Shown here one piece after another: positions 16,676-24,558 of a stretch of 43,162 nucleotides of DNA. Under the pieces are notes generated by a model. It was not told the DNA's origin and ran no database searches. It was given only the letters and a program-made list of their open reading frames with translations. Source of the stretch: JAFGHJ01 sp964534175 (GTDB taxonomy: Bacteria > Hydrothermota > UBA3072). The stretch is taken from contig CAZHNS010000022.1 of NCBI GenBank assembly GCA_964534175.1, positions 1 to 43,162 of the forward strand, read 5' to 3'. Within the stretch, counting starts at the first letter, position 1. Each line of letters opens with the position of its first letter. A program made the translations under genes and the position numbers.

Positions 16676-17080
16676 TTGCATGAATGGGCTTTAGCTGAAT
16701 CGGTTGTTAATACAGTTTTAAAATATAAAGAAGAAAAAAAACTTTTAAAGGTCAATAAAGTGCTCGTCAAAATAGGTAAATTGCAGCAAATAGAGCTGGA
16801 TATATTTAATTCCGCCCTGGATAATATTTCTAAAATGAAAAATATTGAAGGGAATTTTGTTGTGGAAGAGGAAGATGTTTCTTTTAAATGCAGGATTTGC
16901 GGCAGGGAATGGAATTTTGAAGAAGGAGTTGAAGGATTGAATGAAGACGAATCCGAATATGTACATTTTATTCCGGATATAATACGGGTTTATTCTAAGT
17001 GTCCCGAATGCGGAAGCCCGGATTTTGAAGTTTTAAAAGGTAGAGGTGTTTGGATTGAGTATATTGAAGGAGAGAGTTAG
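16676..17080 (+). CDS. hypA: Hydrogenase nickel incorporation protein HypA (extended zinc domain)
   Basis: Delivers nickel to [NiFe]-hydrogenase together with a HypB-type NTPase. I choose TTG 16676 as start because it yields MHEWALAES; family members need His2 and Glu3 at the mature N-terminus to bind nickel, and GGAG lies 9 nt upstream. An upstream GTG at 16667 would bury that motif. The zinc site is two CxxC pairs, Cys72/Cys75 (CRICG) and Cys109/Cys112 (CPECG). The 33-residue gap between pairs is much longer than the roughly 13 of E. coli HypA and resembles Thermococcales HypA. The protein is 134 residues. The downstream MinD-type ATPase is its probable partner. No hydrogenase structural genes are in view. 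Confidence 0.88.
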   Translation: MHEWALAESVVNTVLKYKEEKKLLKVNKVLVKIGKLQQIELDIFNSALDNISKMKNIEGNFVVEEEDVSFKCRICGREWNFEEGVEGLNEDESEYVHFIPDIIRVYSKCPECGSPDFEVLKGRGVWIEYIEGES

Positions 17081-17140
17081 TAGAATGCAAAAATCAACTA
17101 CAGAAAACCTGGCGCTTAAGCTATCTGAAATCAAAAGAGA

Positions 17141-17336
17141 AGCGAGGACTAATTGCTTATCAGGAACGCGGTCAATTTCACATTCGTTTTTCGTTCAGGG
17201 TACCGTTCCGAAAAACCGCAGTCAGTTTCCCCAGCGAGGAAACTGCTGCTTGTCTCTCAACCTCGCTCCTTTTAACTTTGTCAAAAGACCATGCCCGCTC
17301 GGTTTCCGAGGCATTTTTCTTGAGTGATACCCCCTC
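17141..17336 (+). repeat. Structured intergenic element, copy 1
   Basis: Shares GGAACGCGGTCAATTT, a bulged hairpin and flanking motifs with 33843-33998. The core hairpin is GCAG-T-CAGTTTCC (17218-17230), loop CCAGCGA, GGAAACTG-CTGC (17238-17249), where T is bulged. An extra hairpin absent from copy 2 pairs GTTTTTCG (17186-17193) with CGAAAAAC (17209-17216). Another pairs CTCGG (17298-17302) with CCGAG (17306-17310). The outer inverted repeat is degraded here. It lies between hypA and the MinD-type ATPase gene. An 80-codon frame at 17085-17327 crosses it, but its codons are dictated by the repeat, so I do not call a gene. Confidence 0.8.
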
Positions 17337-17363
17337 ACTTATTTCAAGGAGAAATTAATATCT

Positions 17364-18095
17364 ATGGATCCGAGATTAAATGTAATCGATGAGAGGCTAT
17401 CAGGTGTTAAAAGAATTGTTGCCATTTCAGGAGGTAAAGGGGGGGTAGGGAAGAGCTCTGTTTCTTCTATGCTTGCTTTAGTACTTAACGGTATGAGTAA
17501 GAAGGTAGGGCTTCTAGATCTGGATTTAAGCGGACCGACCGACCATGTAATTCTGGGTTTGAAAGATGTTTTCCCCGAAGAAGAAAAGGGAATTGTTCCG
17601 CCCAAGGTAAATGGAATTAAATTTATGTCTATTGTATATTTCTCTGGAGAAAAACCTTTACCTCTTAGGGGAGAGGATTATTCTAACGTGATTATCGAAC
17701 TTCTGGCAATAACAAGGTGGGGTAGTCTCGATTATTTAATTATTGATATGCCTCCGGGTATCGGTGATACAGCACTCGATGTAATAAAAGTAATAGAAAA
17801 AATAGAGTTTATTATGGTTGGGAATCAATCGAAATTGACTTTGCATACCTTGAAAAAAGTTATAGAAATGAGCGAGGAATCGGGGAAGGAGGTAATTGGA
17901 GTTATTGAGAATATGAAGGTTCCGGGTAGCGGAGAAAAAGAGAATAAGTTGGCTTTTTTAGGCGTACCATTTTTAGGTAGTGTAGGTTTTGATAGGGAGT
18001 ACGAGTCTTCACTGGGAAACGTAGATGAACTCTTAGGAACACAATTCACAAAGGATTTACAGAATATAGTTTCAGACAATCCATACGTGTTTTAA
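17364..18095 (+). CDS. MinD/Mrp-family P-loop ATPase, probable HypB-like nickel-insertion partner of HypA
   Basis: A 243-residue deviant Walker A ATPase: SGGKGGVGKSS (23-32, with signature Lys25), LLDLDLSGPT (50-57) and the switch II motif DMPPGIGD. It resembles Mrp/ApbC iron-sulfur carriers but has no cysteine at all, so it cannot hold the CxxC-bound cluster of that family. Position immediately after hypA recalls Thermococcales, where a MinD/Mrp-type HypB forms a complex with HypA; I infer the same role here. The CAAGGAG before the ATG is a good ribosome site. The 283-nt gap to hypA holds structured element copy 1, so co-transcription is uncertain. Generic Mrp-type ATPase is the alternative. 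Confidence 0.8.
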   Translation: MDPRLNVIDERLSGVKRIVAISGGKGGVGKSSVSSMLALVLNGMSKKVGLLDLDLSGPTDHVILGLKDVFPEEEKGIVPPKVNGIKFMSIVYFSGEKPLPLRGEDYSNVIIELLAITRWGSLDYLIIDMPPGIGDTALDVIKVIEKIEFIMVGNQSKLTLHTLKKVIEMSEESGKEVIGVIENMKVPGSGEKENKLAFLGVPFLGSVGFDREYESSLGNVDELLGTQFTKDLQNIVSDNPYVF

Positions 18096-18152
18096 TTTAG
18101 TTGGTTTGTCTGTTAAAATTTTTTTTCTTTGTGCTTTTGTTTATAGCTAAAT

Positions 18153-18194
18153 GTCACGAAGTGACCTTGACTTATTGTGTAACGTTGGTAATTT
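18153..18194 (+). promoter_or_regulatory. Leaderless promoter with an adjacent palindrome, upstream of the gene at 18202
   Basis: TTGACT at 18167-18172, a 16-nt spacer and TAATTT at 18189-18194; the ATG follows after 7 nt. Immediately upstream is GTCAC-GAA-GTGAC (18153-18165), a perfect inverted repeat placed like an activator site. Confidence 0.6.
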
Positions 18195-18201
18195 TTTATA
18201 A

Positions 18202-19413
18202 ATGGTTTTTATAATTATCGCAAGTTTGCTTATTCCAATGGATGGAGCTCAGAGGGACCACTTAAAAGCCTATGGGCTTACTTACTGGGTTTTGGAGCAG
18301 GGTTTAAATGCCGAGTGGCTTCTTAACTACAGGGGAGGTAGTTTTCTTCTTCCGGGTCTAGAGGGAATAAAAAAAGAAGCTGATAAGAGAGGAGTTACTT
18401 CTTTCCAGGTGAATAAAGACCAGGTAAATGATATCTATTCTATCATTGAAAGAGAAAATATGGAAAGAGTAAAATTGGAAAAGGCTCCCAAGGTTGCGGT
18501 TTATATACCCGAAACAGAGGGTCCCTGGGATGATGCGGTTGTGCTTGCTCTTGAATATGCCAGAATTCCTTACGACAGAATCTGGGATGATGATATCCTA
18601 AGTGGTGTGCTAATCAATTATGACTGGTTACATCTGCATCATGAGGATTTTACCGGACAATACGGTAAATTCTATCGAAATTATGCAAATGCCCCTTGGT
18701 ATAAGGAAGTGGTTAATATTAACGAAAGAAAAGCTAGGAGCCTGGGTTACTCTAAAGTATGGCATATGAAACATGATGTTGCTCTTATAATAAAGAATTA
18801 TGTATCAGGAGGTGGTTTTCTTTTCGCTATGTGCTCCGCTCCCATTACACTCGATATTGCTCTTTCTTACTACGGAGTTGATATTGTTCCTGCGCAAATT
18901 GATGGCGATGGGATTGATTCGAAGCTAAATATAAAAGCGGATTATAATAATACACTTTTTTTAAAGAATATAGGCCTTATAACATCTTTGAATATTTATG
19001 AACATTCGGATGTAGATATAACTTACCTTGCGCAGCGAAGAGGTAAAAACAGTTATTTCTTTCTGCGAACTTTTATGGCAAAAAGAGATATGATTCCTGC
19101 TATATTGACACAAAATCATACTGAAAGAATAAAGGAGTTTCTCGGACAAGATACAGGTTTTAATAGGGATAAATTAAAGACAAATATTGTAGTTTTAGGT
19201 GATGTTCCTAATACAAAGGAAGTTAGATACCTTTACGGAGAATGTGGTAAGGGTAGTTTTTCTTTTTTTGGAGGACATGATCCTGAAGATTACGCTCAAC
19301 TTGTGGGTGATCCGCCAACCTATCTTGAATTTCATAAGAACTCACCCGGTTATCGCCTGATATTGAACAACTTACTTCTTCCAGCTGTCAAAAAGAAAAA
19401 ACTTAAAACGTAA
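18202..19413 (+). CDS. Conserved exported protein of unknown function
   Basis: A 403-residue protein beginning MVFIIIASLLIPMDGAQRDHLKAYG, a short signal peptide-like start. Then KVAVYIPETEGPWDDAVVLALEYARIPYDRIWDDD, LINYDWLHLHHEDFTGQYGK, and a class I glutamine-amidotransferase-like core (GGGFLFAMCSAPITLDIAL), in which the Cys is at a plausible nucleophile-elbow position. I recall homologues in FCB-group genomes sometimes labelled asparagine synthetase B, but none of the AsnB glutaminase or synthetase motifs is seen here, so I do not use that name. The C-terminal GKGSFSFFGGHDPEDYAQ may be part of the fold. It precedes xerC/D by 6 nt, so the two are probably one unit. Activity unknown. Confidence 0.7.
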   Translation: MVFIIIASLLIPMDGAQRDHLKAYGLTYWVLEQGLNAEWLLNYRGGSFLLPGLEGIKKEADKRGVTSFQVNKDQVNDIYSIIERENMERVKLEKAPKVAVYIPETEGPWDDAVVLALEYARIPYDRIWDDDILSGVLINYDWLHLHHEDFTGQYGKFYRNYANAPWYKEVVNINERKARSLGYSKVWHMKHDVALIIKNYVSGGGFLFAMCSAPITLDIALSYYGVDIVPAQIDGDGIDSKLNIKADYNNTLFLKNIGLITSLNIYEHSDVDITYLAQRRGKNSYFFLRTFMAKRDMIPAILTQNHTERIKEFLGQDTGFNRDKLKTNIVVLGDVPNTKEVRYLYGECGKGSFSFFGGHDPEDYAQLVGDPPTYLEFHKNSPGYRLILNNLLLPAVKKKKLKT

Positions 19414-19419
19414 GCAAAT

Positions 19420-20289
19420 ATGGACAAAATAATAGACAATTATATTGAAGAATTAACTCTTAGAAGATTTTCGGATTTTACCGTCAAAAGTTATAAGACA
19501 GATCTTGAAGAATTTTATTCTTTCTTGCGGAAAAGCGGTAAGAATAATTTTTCTGAAATCGATAGAAAAGATATAAGATCCTTCATGGGTGAACTTCTTT
19601 CCTATGGATATAAGAAAACGTCTGTGTCCCGGAAGCTTTCGGCAATAAAATCTTTTTGTAATTTTCTCGAGAGAAATAAAATAATTAAAGGAAATCCTTC
19701 CGTTTCGGTTAAGACCCCAAAGACCGAAATGTGTATACCTTCATTTCTTTCCGAAGAAGAAGTGATGAAGATGCTTGATTTTTCCCCACAGGAAAAAGAA
19801 CTTGATATTAGAAATAAGGCTATTCTTGAATTACTTTATGCTACAGGTATTCGTGCCTCCGAGTTGGTAAATCTTGATCTTTCGATGTTTGATATGAAGA
19901 GCAAATTGCTCAGAGTTTACGGAAAAGGTAAAAAGGAAAGAATAATTCCAGTCGCAAAAGCTGCATTTGAAGCTTTAAATACATACCTTTCTAAAAGTAG
20001 GGGGTATACGGAAGGAGCACTTTTCCTCAGTAAATCCCGGAAAAGATTGACCCAGAGGGATCTTCAACGGATTGTAAAAAAAGCTATAGTTAAGGTTGCG
20101 ACCTTAAATCAGATGAGCCCACATACAATGCGCCATACTTTTGCCACTCATCTTTTAAACAGGGGCGCAAACCTCCGTGCGGTACAAGAACTTTTGGGGC
20201 ATGAATCGTTATCCACAACTCAGATTTACACCCACGTAAGTATTGAAAAATTGAAGGAAGAGTACAAAAAAACTCACCCAAGAGCATAA
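19420..20289 (+). CDS. Tyrosine site-specific recombinase, XerC/XerD type
   Basis: A 289-residue recombinase predicted to resolve chromosome dimers. An N-terminal SAM-like core-binding domain covers about 1-85. The catalytic set is complete: Arg145 (ATGIRASEL), the beta-hairpin Lys in GKGKKERIIP, His235/Arg238 (SPHTMRHTFATHLL), His261 (LLGHESLSTT) and Tyr270 (TQIYTHV). Length and motifs match housekeeping XerC/XerD more than phage integrases, and no att-like duplication, tRNA or phage gene is adjacent. The start is ATG 19420, 6 nt after the previous gene, with AAACGTAAGC upstream and no strong ribosome site. I could not identify a dif site in the window. Confidence 0.92.
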   Translation: MDKIIDNYIEELTLRRFSDFTVKSYKTDLEEFYSFLRKSGKNNFSEIDRKDIRSFMGELLSYGYKKTSVSRKLSAIKSFCNFLERNKIIKGNPSVSVKTPKTEMCIPSFLSEEEVMKMLDFSPQEKELDIRNKAILELLYATGIRASELVNLDLSMFDMKSKLLRVYGKGKKERIIPVAKAAFEALNTYLSKSRGYTEGALFLSKSRKRLTQRDLQRIVKKAIVKVATLNQMSPHTMRHTFATHLLNRGANLRAVQELLGHESLSTTQIYTHVSIEKLKEEYKKTHPRA

Positions 20290-20305
20290 TGCGGCAAAGC
20301 CGTTT

Positions 20306-20455
20306 AAATGAAAAATCAAATATCAAAATGAAAAAATACAAATCAAAGTTAAAAAATATAAAAAAGGCTACGCGCTTTTAAAGGATAAAAGTAATTTTGC
20401 ATTTTCATTTGTCATTTTACTTTTCAAATTTTGATATTTAATTTCTTTGTAATTT
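20306..20455. repeat. Imperfect inverted-pair intergenic repeat (ATCAAAAT family), copy 1
   Basis: The left arm is A-rich with AAATCAAATATCAAAATG (about 20310-20327). The right arm is its imperfect complement, with CAAATTTTGATATTTAATT (about 20427-20445). The 100-nt centre includes GGCTACGCGCTTTTAAAGG. The same layout recurs at 24625-24806 and 35437-35640. A tiny CGGC-AAA-GCCG hairpin (20292-20302) directly follows the xerC/D stop. Confidence 0.75.
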
Positions 20456-20467
20456 AAGGAGGTTGTT

Positions 20468-21235
20468 ATTTTAAATAAAATAATTGAGGTTGCTGAAAGT
20501 GCGGGAAAGCTAATTCGTGATTATTACGGTTCTCTTAAGAAGGGTGATATTCAAAGGAAAAGCTATAGTCATTTTGTTACAAAAGCAGACAGCGAAGCCG
20601 AGGAATTTATAATAAATGAATTGCAGAAAAGTTTTCCCCATGTTGGTTTTTGTGCGGAAGAAAGAGATGCTATTTCCGGAAAAGGAAGATTCATTGTTGA
20701 TCCTTTAGACGGAACTCATAATTTTATGCATGGTATAGCACGTTTTTGCGTTTCTATTGCGTACGAAGAAGATTCTGAAATTAAGGCAGGTGTTGTTTAT
20801 GAGCCTATTAAAGAAGAAATTTTTTCCGCAGAAAAGGGGAAAGGAGCTTTTTTGAATGGTGTACGAATAAAACACTCGGAAGAAAAAAATCTAGATAGAG
20901 CATTGGTTACCATTGGAATTCCTGCCTCAGCTTATGAAATAAGGGGTAAGATTATGGATGCTTTGAAGAGTTTGATACTCGAGGTTAATTCTATAAGGAT
21001 TTTCGGATCTGCGGCCCTGCAATTGGCTGAAGTCGCGGCTGGACGAATTGATGGCGATATTGGGTTTGCTTTGTCTCCATGGGATGTGGCTGCGGGGTGG
21101 CTATTGGTCGAAGAAGCTGGTGGAGTTATAACAGATGAGTTAGGTGGAAATAATATTTTGAAGGGGACTATTATTTCCGGAACCCCATATGTTCAGAAAT
21201 TTCTGCTTGACTTTGTGCAAAATAATGTTATATAA
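20468..21235 (+). CDS. Inositol monophosphatase family protein, apparent ATT start
   Basis: A Mg-dependent phosphatase of the IMPase/SuhB/CysQ superfamily. The family sequence begins at codon 20468 (ILNKIIEVAESAGKLIRDYYG), preceded by a perfect AAGGAGG at 20456-20462 with 5 nt spacing, but that codon is ATT. A TAA at 20450-20452 closes the frame upstream, and no ATG, GTG or TTG occurs in frame before 20621, which would remove the first helix. From ATT the protein is 255 residues, normal for the family. Metal ligands: Glu65 (CAEER), Asp78 and Asp81 (DPLDGTHNF), Asp206 (SPWDVAAG). The substrate (inositol phosphate, histidinol phosphate, PAP or fructose bisphosphate) cannot be decided. MlaE follows after 7 nt. 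Confidence 0.9.
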   Translation: MLNKIIEVAESAGKLIRDYYGSLKKGDIQRKSYSHFVTKADSEAEEFIINELQKSFPHVGFCAEERDAISGKGRFIVDPLDGTHNFMHGIARFCVSIAYEEDSEIKAGVVYEPIKEEIFSAEKGKGAFLNGVRIKHSEEKNLDRALVTIGIPASAYEIRGKIMDALKSLILEVNSIRIFGSAALQLAEVAAGRIDGDIGFALSPWDVAAGWLLVEEAGGVITDELGGNNILKGTIISGTPYVQKFLLDFVQNNVI

Positions 21236-21242
21236 ATAGGCT

Positions 21243-22004
21243 ATGGTGGTAATAAAAAGAAGCATAATCTCAAGCATGGAATACATAGGTGGAGTTTTTA
21301 TCCTTCTGGGTGAAACTTTTTTGAAAATAAAGGGATTAGTCAGTAAATTTGATTTATTTGTTGAACAAGTGTTCTTTCAGGGTGTCAAATCAATATCGAT
21401 TGTAATGTTCACCTCACTTTTTATGGGTATGGTTACAGCTTATCAGGCTAATTATCAAGCTCGCCAATATATGCCTGATGTATATATCGGAATGGCGGTA
21501 TGTAAGGCGTTATTAATCGAACTCGGACCTCTGATTGTGGGTCTTGTGGTTGCGGGAAGGGTTTCTTCTTCGATAGCGGCAGAGCTTGGTTCCATGAAAG
21601 TTACAGAACAAATAGATGCGTTGGAAGCTTTCGCGATAAATCCAATCGAACACCTCGTTGTTCCCAGGGTGTTTGCAGGAATTTTTGTTTTGCCAATTCT
21701 TACAGTTATAGCTGAATTCGTGGGAGTGCTAGGAGGTTGGCTTCTTTCCGTAATGAGTTTAAATATTTCAAGTGTTGTGTTCTGGAGAGGCGTACGCTTG
21801 AATTATTTTCCTATTACTCTTTATGGTGGTTTGATAAAATCCATGACTTTTGGACTTACGTTGACAGTTATGGGCTGTTATTACGGGCTCCGGGCGGAGG
21901 GTGGCGCGGAAGGAGTGGGCGAGGCTACAACTAAGGCTGTTATATCTTCGACAATTTTAGTTTTGTTTCTCGATTACTTTGTTGGGAGACTTGTCTTTGG
22001 ATAG
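21243..22004 (+). CDS. mlaE: MlaE-type permease of a phospholipid (MCE) ABC transporter
   Basis: Inner-membrane permease for phospholipid transport between membranes. The 253 residues contain five to six hydrophobic segments and the family signatures FTSLFMGMVTAYQANYQ, ELGPLIVGLVVAGRVSSSIAAELGSMKVTEQIDALEAFA, and a C-terminal GLRAEGGAEGVGEATTKAVI. The EQIDAL stretch is the coupling region that contacts the MlaF ATPase, yet no mlaF lies nearby. The start ATG 21243 lacks a clear ribosome site; coupling to the upstream gene 7 nt away is possible. The mlaE stop codon is embedded in the mlaD ribosome site. Confidence 0.93.
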   Translation: MVVIKRSIISSMEYIGGVFILLGETFLKIKGLVSKFDLFVEQVFFQGVKSISIVMFTSLFMGMVTAYQANYQARQYMPDVYIGMAVCKALLIELGPLIVGLVVAGRVSSSIAAELGSMKVTEQIDALEAFAINPIEHLVVPRVFAGIFVLPILTVIAEFVGVLGGWLLSVMSLNISSVVFWRGVRLNYFPITLYGGLIKSMTFGLTLTVMGCYYGLRAEGGAEGVGEATTKAVISSTILVLFLDYFVGRLVFG

Positions 22005-22012
22005 GAGGTTTT

Positions 22013-22813
22013 ATGATTAAAAGGGAAAAAGCTATTAAAGTTGGTTTTTTTATAGTTATCGTTTTATTTCTTTTTATATTCGGTCAACTTTGGCTGGTTA
22101 GATTTAATGTCGGTAAAGGCGGTTATACATTGAATATCTTTTATAATGATGTAAGTGGTCTAAAGACCGGGGACCCAGTACGTGTTTACGGTATTAAAAA
22201 AGGTAAAGTGTTAGATATGAAAATGCAGGAAGATGGAGTTTTAGTTAAGGTATGGATAGAAGAGAGCGTTGTTTTAAAAGAAGATGCCAGAGCAGCTATT
22301 CAGGATGTGGCAATGATTAGCGGTACAAAAACGATTGTTGTCAATCCCGGAACTTCAGATGAACTTCTTGATATTTCCAAAACGTTACAGGGCGCGGCTA
22401 ACAAAGGCCTGTCTACTGTGGAGATTGGGGGAATTACCGGGCAGATTGAAGATTTAATGAGACTGCTCAGAGATGCTATGGGAGGTGAGGAAGGGGCCTT
22501 TGCAACCATTGGTTCTACTCTTAGGGAAGTTGAAATTATATTAAGAGAAAACAGAAACGAATTGGCAAATGCTATAGCGAATGGAAGTATAGATCTTAAA
22601 AAAGCTCAGGTTCTTATTGATGATATGGATTCTTCTATAAAAGAATTGGATTTAGCTTTAAAACAAATAAACAGTGAAAAAGGAACCATGGGAAAGCTTA
22701 TATATGACGAAAAACTATATGATAATCTAACAGGTGCGGCAGCCAATCTTGATAGTTTGCTTGTCGATTTCAGAAAAAACCCCGGAAAATACGTGAAAAT
22801 AAGCGTTTTCTGA
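22013..22813 (+). CDS. mlaD: MCE-domain lipid-binding protein, MlaD type
   Basis: A substrate-binding protein that forms a periplasmic hexameric ring on the MlaE permease. It has one N-terminal membrane helix (about 8-28) and one MCE domain (about 38-115), with TLNIFYNDVSGLKTGDPVRVYGIKKGKV. The rest is a mostly helical, coiled tail (about 135-262) that could form a tunnel. The 266-residue length is that of a single-MCE protein, not a long PqiB-type one. TAGGAGG is ideally spaced before the ATG. With mlaE it makes the membrane part of an Mla system; ATPase and outer-membrane partner must be elsewhere. Confidence 0.9.
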   Translation: MIKREKAIKVGFFIVIVLFLFIFGQLWLVRFNVGKGGYTLNIFYNDVSGLKTGDPVRVYGIKKGKVLDMKMQEDGVLVKVWIEESVVLKEDARAAIQDVAMISGTKTIVVNPGTSDELLDISKTLQGAANKGLSTVEIGGITGQIEDLMRLLRDAMGGEEGAFATIGSTLREVEIILRENRNELANAIANGSIDLKKAQVLIDDMDSSIKELDLALKQINSEKGTMGKLIYDEKLYDNLTGAAANLDSLLVDFRKNPGKYVKISVF

Positions 22814-22817
22814 TAAG

Positions 22818-22906
22818 AGCTGTCAGCTTTCGGCTGAAAGAAATCAAAAAAATTGTGGGTGGTTTAGGTAGATGGCTGTTAGTCGTGAGCTGTAAGCCGT
22901 TAGCAG
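22818..22906. repeat. Phrase-like repeat: GCTGTCAGC / GCTGTTAG words
   Basis: Holds AGCTGTCAGCTTTCGGCTG at 22818-22836 (stem TCAGC-TTTCG-GCTGA) and a run of GCTGTTAGTCGTGAGCTG-type words at 22875-22906 ending in T7. It sits between convergent mlaD and the membrane protein gene and may help terminate transcription. Confidence 0.55.
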
Positions 22907-22911
22907 TTTTT

Positions 22912-24552
22912 TTACTCTATTTCTTTTATTCTTTTTTTAGCCAAACCGAGAGGGATAAAAACTATTAATAAAGTAATACACAAAAATACTGAGGATGAAA
23001 TAATTAGTGGAATTTGAATCGGTATCAAGTTCCCTTCAAGGCGACCTCTGATGTAGATAGATATAGGTGTGGCAAAAAGAACCATTGATATAGCTATGTA
23101 GAGAAGATTAATGGCAGCTGTAAGGAGACCTCCGGCTCCTGATGCTATTTGAGCAGGATTCGTTTCTTTTAAATCTGCGAATAATGTTCCCAGAGAAATG
23201 CTAAGGTAAACGGAAACAAATGAAAAAATCGCGCATAAAATCGCTGATAGAAATACTATTATCCGATAATTAACAAGAATAATATTTGATAATATTATTA
23301 CAAATTCTGCAATAATTAAATTTATTGTCAAAAATAGTATCCCTTTAGAATGAAGAATGAGCTCTGGTGATATAGGGGAACTTCTTATATTCCACCAAGT
23401 TTTCCCTTCAAGGCTGACAGCCGGATATACAAAACGTAGAGAAAGAGTAGCGGTAATATAACCGATAAAGCCTGTATTTACAAGAGCGAATACTGATAAC
23501 CAGAAGGGATCTCTTACATATAAAGGAGTTCTTCTAAGAGAGAAAGTGTATATTACAAGCAGGACTCCAATTATCATAAGTTGAGACCACTGGAGCGGTG
23601 ACCTAAGAAAGATTTTTGTATCTTTCTGTAGTACATTAACAATTTTGGGTAATTTATTCATCAGAAGTTTCTTTTTTATCGGGATCGAATACGAGCTACT
23701 TTCTGCCGACATCCAGCTCACCCTATAAAAAGCATTTGAAAGCAAAAAGGCAAAGGAGATCGAGATTAAACTCCCCGAGATAAGTAACGCAAGATTCTTT
23801 GTATATATTAAAAAGTTATTTTTAGTTAGAGCAGAAGCGCAGTTGTAGAACCATTCATTGGGAAAATAGGGATTCGAAATTTTTAAGTTTTGCACAAACT
23901 GATTTATCGCTTCAAGATTTAATGTATCGGGTACGCTAAAATTATAAGGTGTCGTTTGTATATAGATAAAAACGAAAAAGACGCATAGAGTACCGATTAC
24001 TGCGGCTAATTGCTTTACAGTCCAGCGAGGGTTTAATTTTTTTAATATAATTACTATCGAGACTCCTAATCCTGAGGGGATAATAATAAAAGCGAGTAAA
24101 GGAAAAATGATTAACATTGTTTTTATCTGAAAATGTGAAAAGGCGACGAGATAAGAAAAAACAATCGGTATTCCTCCAATTAATGTTGCCCATGAAGAGT
24201 AAAAAATAGTTTCAATTAACTTAAGTGAAAATATGTGGAAAGGGTGCAGGGGGGTAGAGTATAGATAGTCAAGTTCGTTTGAATTGTATAAAGTTGAAAG
24301 AGCGGTAATACCGTTACTCATAAAAAGAAGCAAGGTAAAGATGAAGAAAGAATAAGAAATAAGCTTGTCAGCTATTATCGTACCGATGACTTCTATCGGA
24401 GCTAAAAAGATAAATATTCTGAAAAAGAATATAAAAGTACCTAACAAGAAGATAGAGAAAACAATAGAATAAACGAGAAAATTTGATTTTCTTATAGATG
24501 AAATAGATTTAAAAGTTCTGTTTAATCTAACTTTTATTAGGAACCAAATCAT
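22912..24552 (-). CDS. Large polytopic membrane protein, putative ABC-2-type exporter permease
   Basis: About 546 residues with some twelve or more hydrophobic segments. It resembles the 'putative ABC exporter' family: two halves of membrane helices with NSNELDYLYSTPLHPFHIFSLKLIE after the first pair, and a mid-region soluble stretch KIFLRSPLQWSQL ahead of the second half, similar to the coupling regions of ABC-2 permeases. The open frame begins at 24579, but an internal ATG at 24552 (MIWFLIKVRLNRTF) sits 6 nt after a good promoter, as in other leaderless genes here, so I take 24552. No ATPase gene is adjacent. Substrate unknown. Confidence 0.7.
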   Translation of the reverse strand: MIWFLIKVRLNRTFKSISSIRKSNFLVYSIVFSIFLLGTFIFFFRIFIFLAPIEVIGTIIADKLISYSFFIFTLLLFMSNGITALSTLYNSNELDYLYSTPLHPFHIFSLKLIETIFYSSWATLIGGIPIVFSYLVAFSHFQIKTMLIIFPLLAFIIIPSGLGVSIVIILKKLNPRWTVKQLAAVIGTLCVFFVFIYIQTTPYNFSVPDTLNLEAINQFVQNLKISNPYFPNEWFYNCASALTKNNFLIYTKNLALLISGSLISISFAFLLSNAFYRVSWMSAESSSYSIPIKKKLLMNKLPKIVNVLQKDTKIFLRSPLQWSQLMIIGVLLVIYTFSLRRTPLYVRDPFWLSVFALVNTGFIGYITATLSLRFVYPAVSLEGKTWWNIRSSPISPELILHSKGILFLTINLIIAEFVIILSNIILVNYRIIVFLSAILCAIFSFVSVYLSISLGTLFADLKETNPAQIASGAGGLLTAAINLLYIAISMVLFATPISIYIRGRLEGNLIPIQIPLIISSSVFLCITLLIVFIPLGLAKKRIKEIE

Positions 24553-24558
24553 AATTCC

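Noticed and set aside
17046..17327. 93-codon frame between hypA and the MinD-type ATPase
   Set aside because: It starts inside hypA in another frame, and most of it is the structured repeat element; composition is not like a gene.
19420..20289. Integrase of a mobile element
   Set aside because: Length and motifs are those of housekeeping XerC/XerD, and no attachment site, tRNA or phage gene is adjacent.
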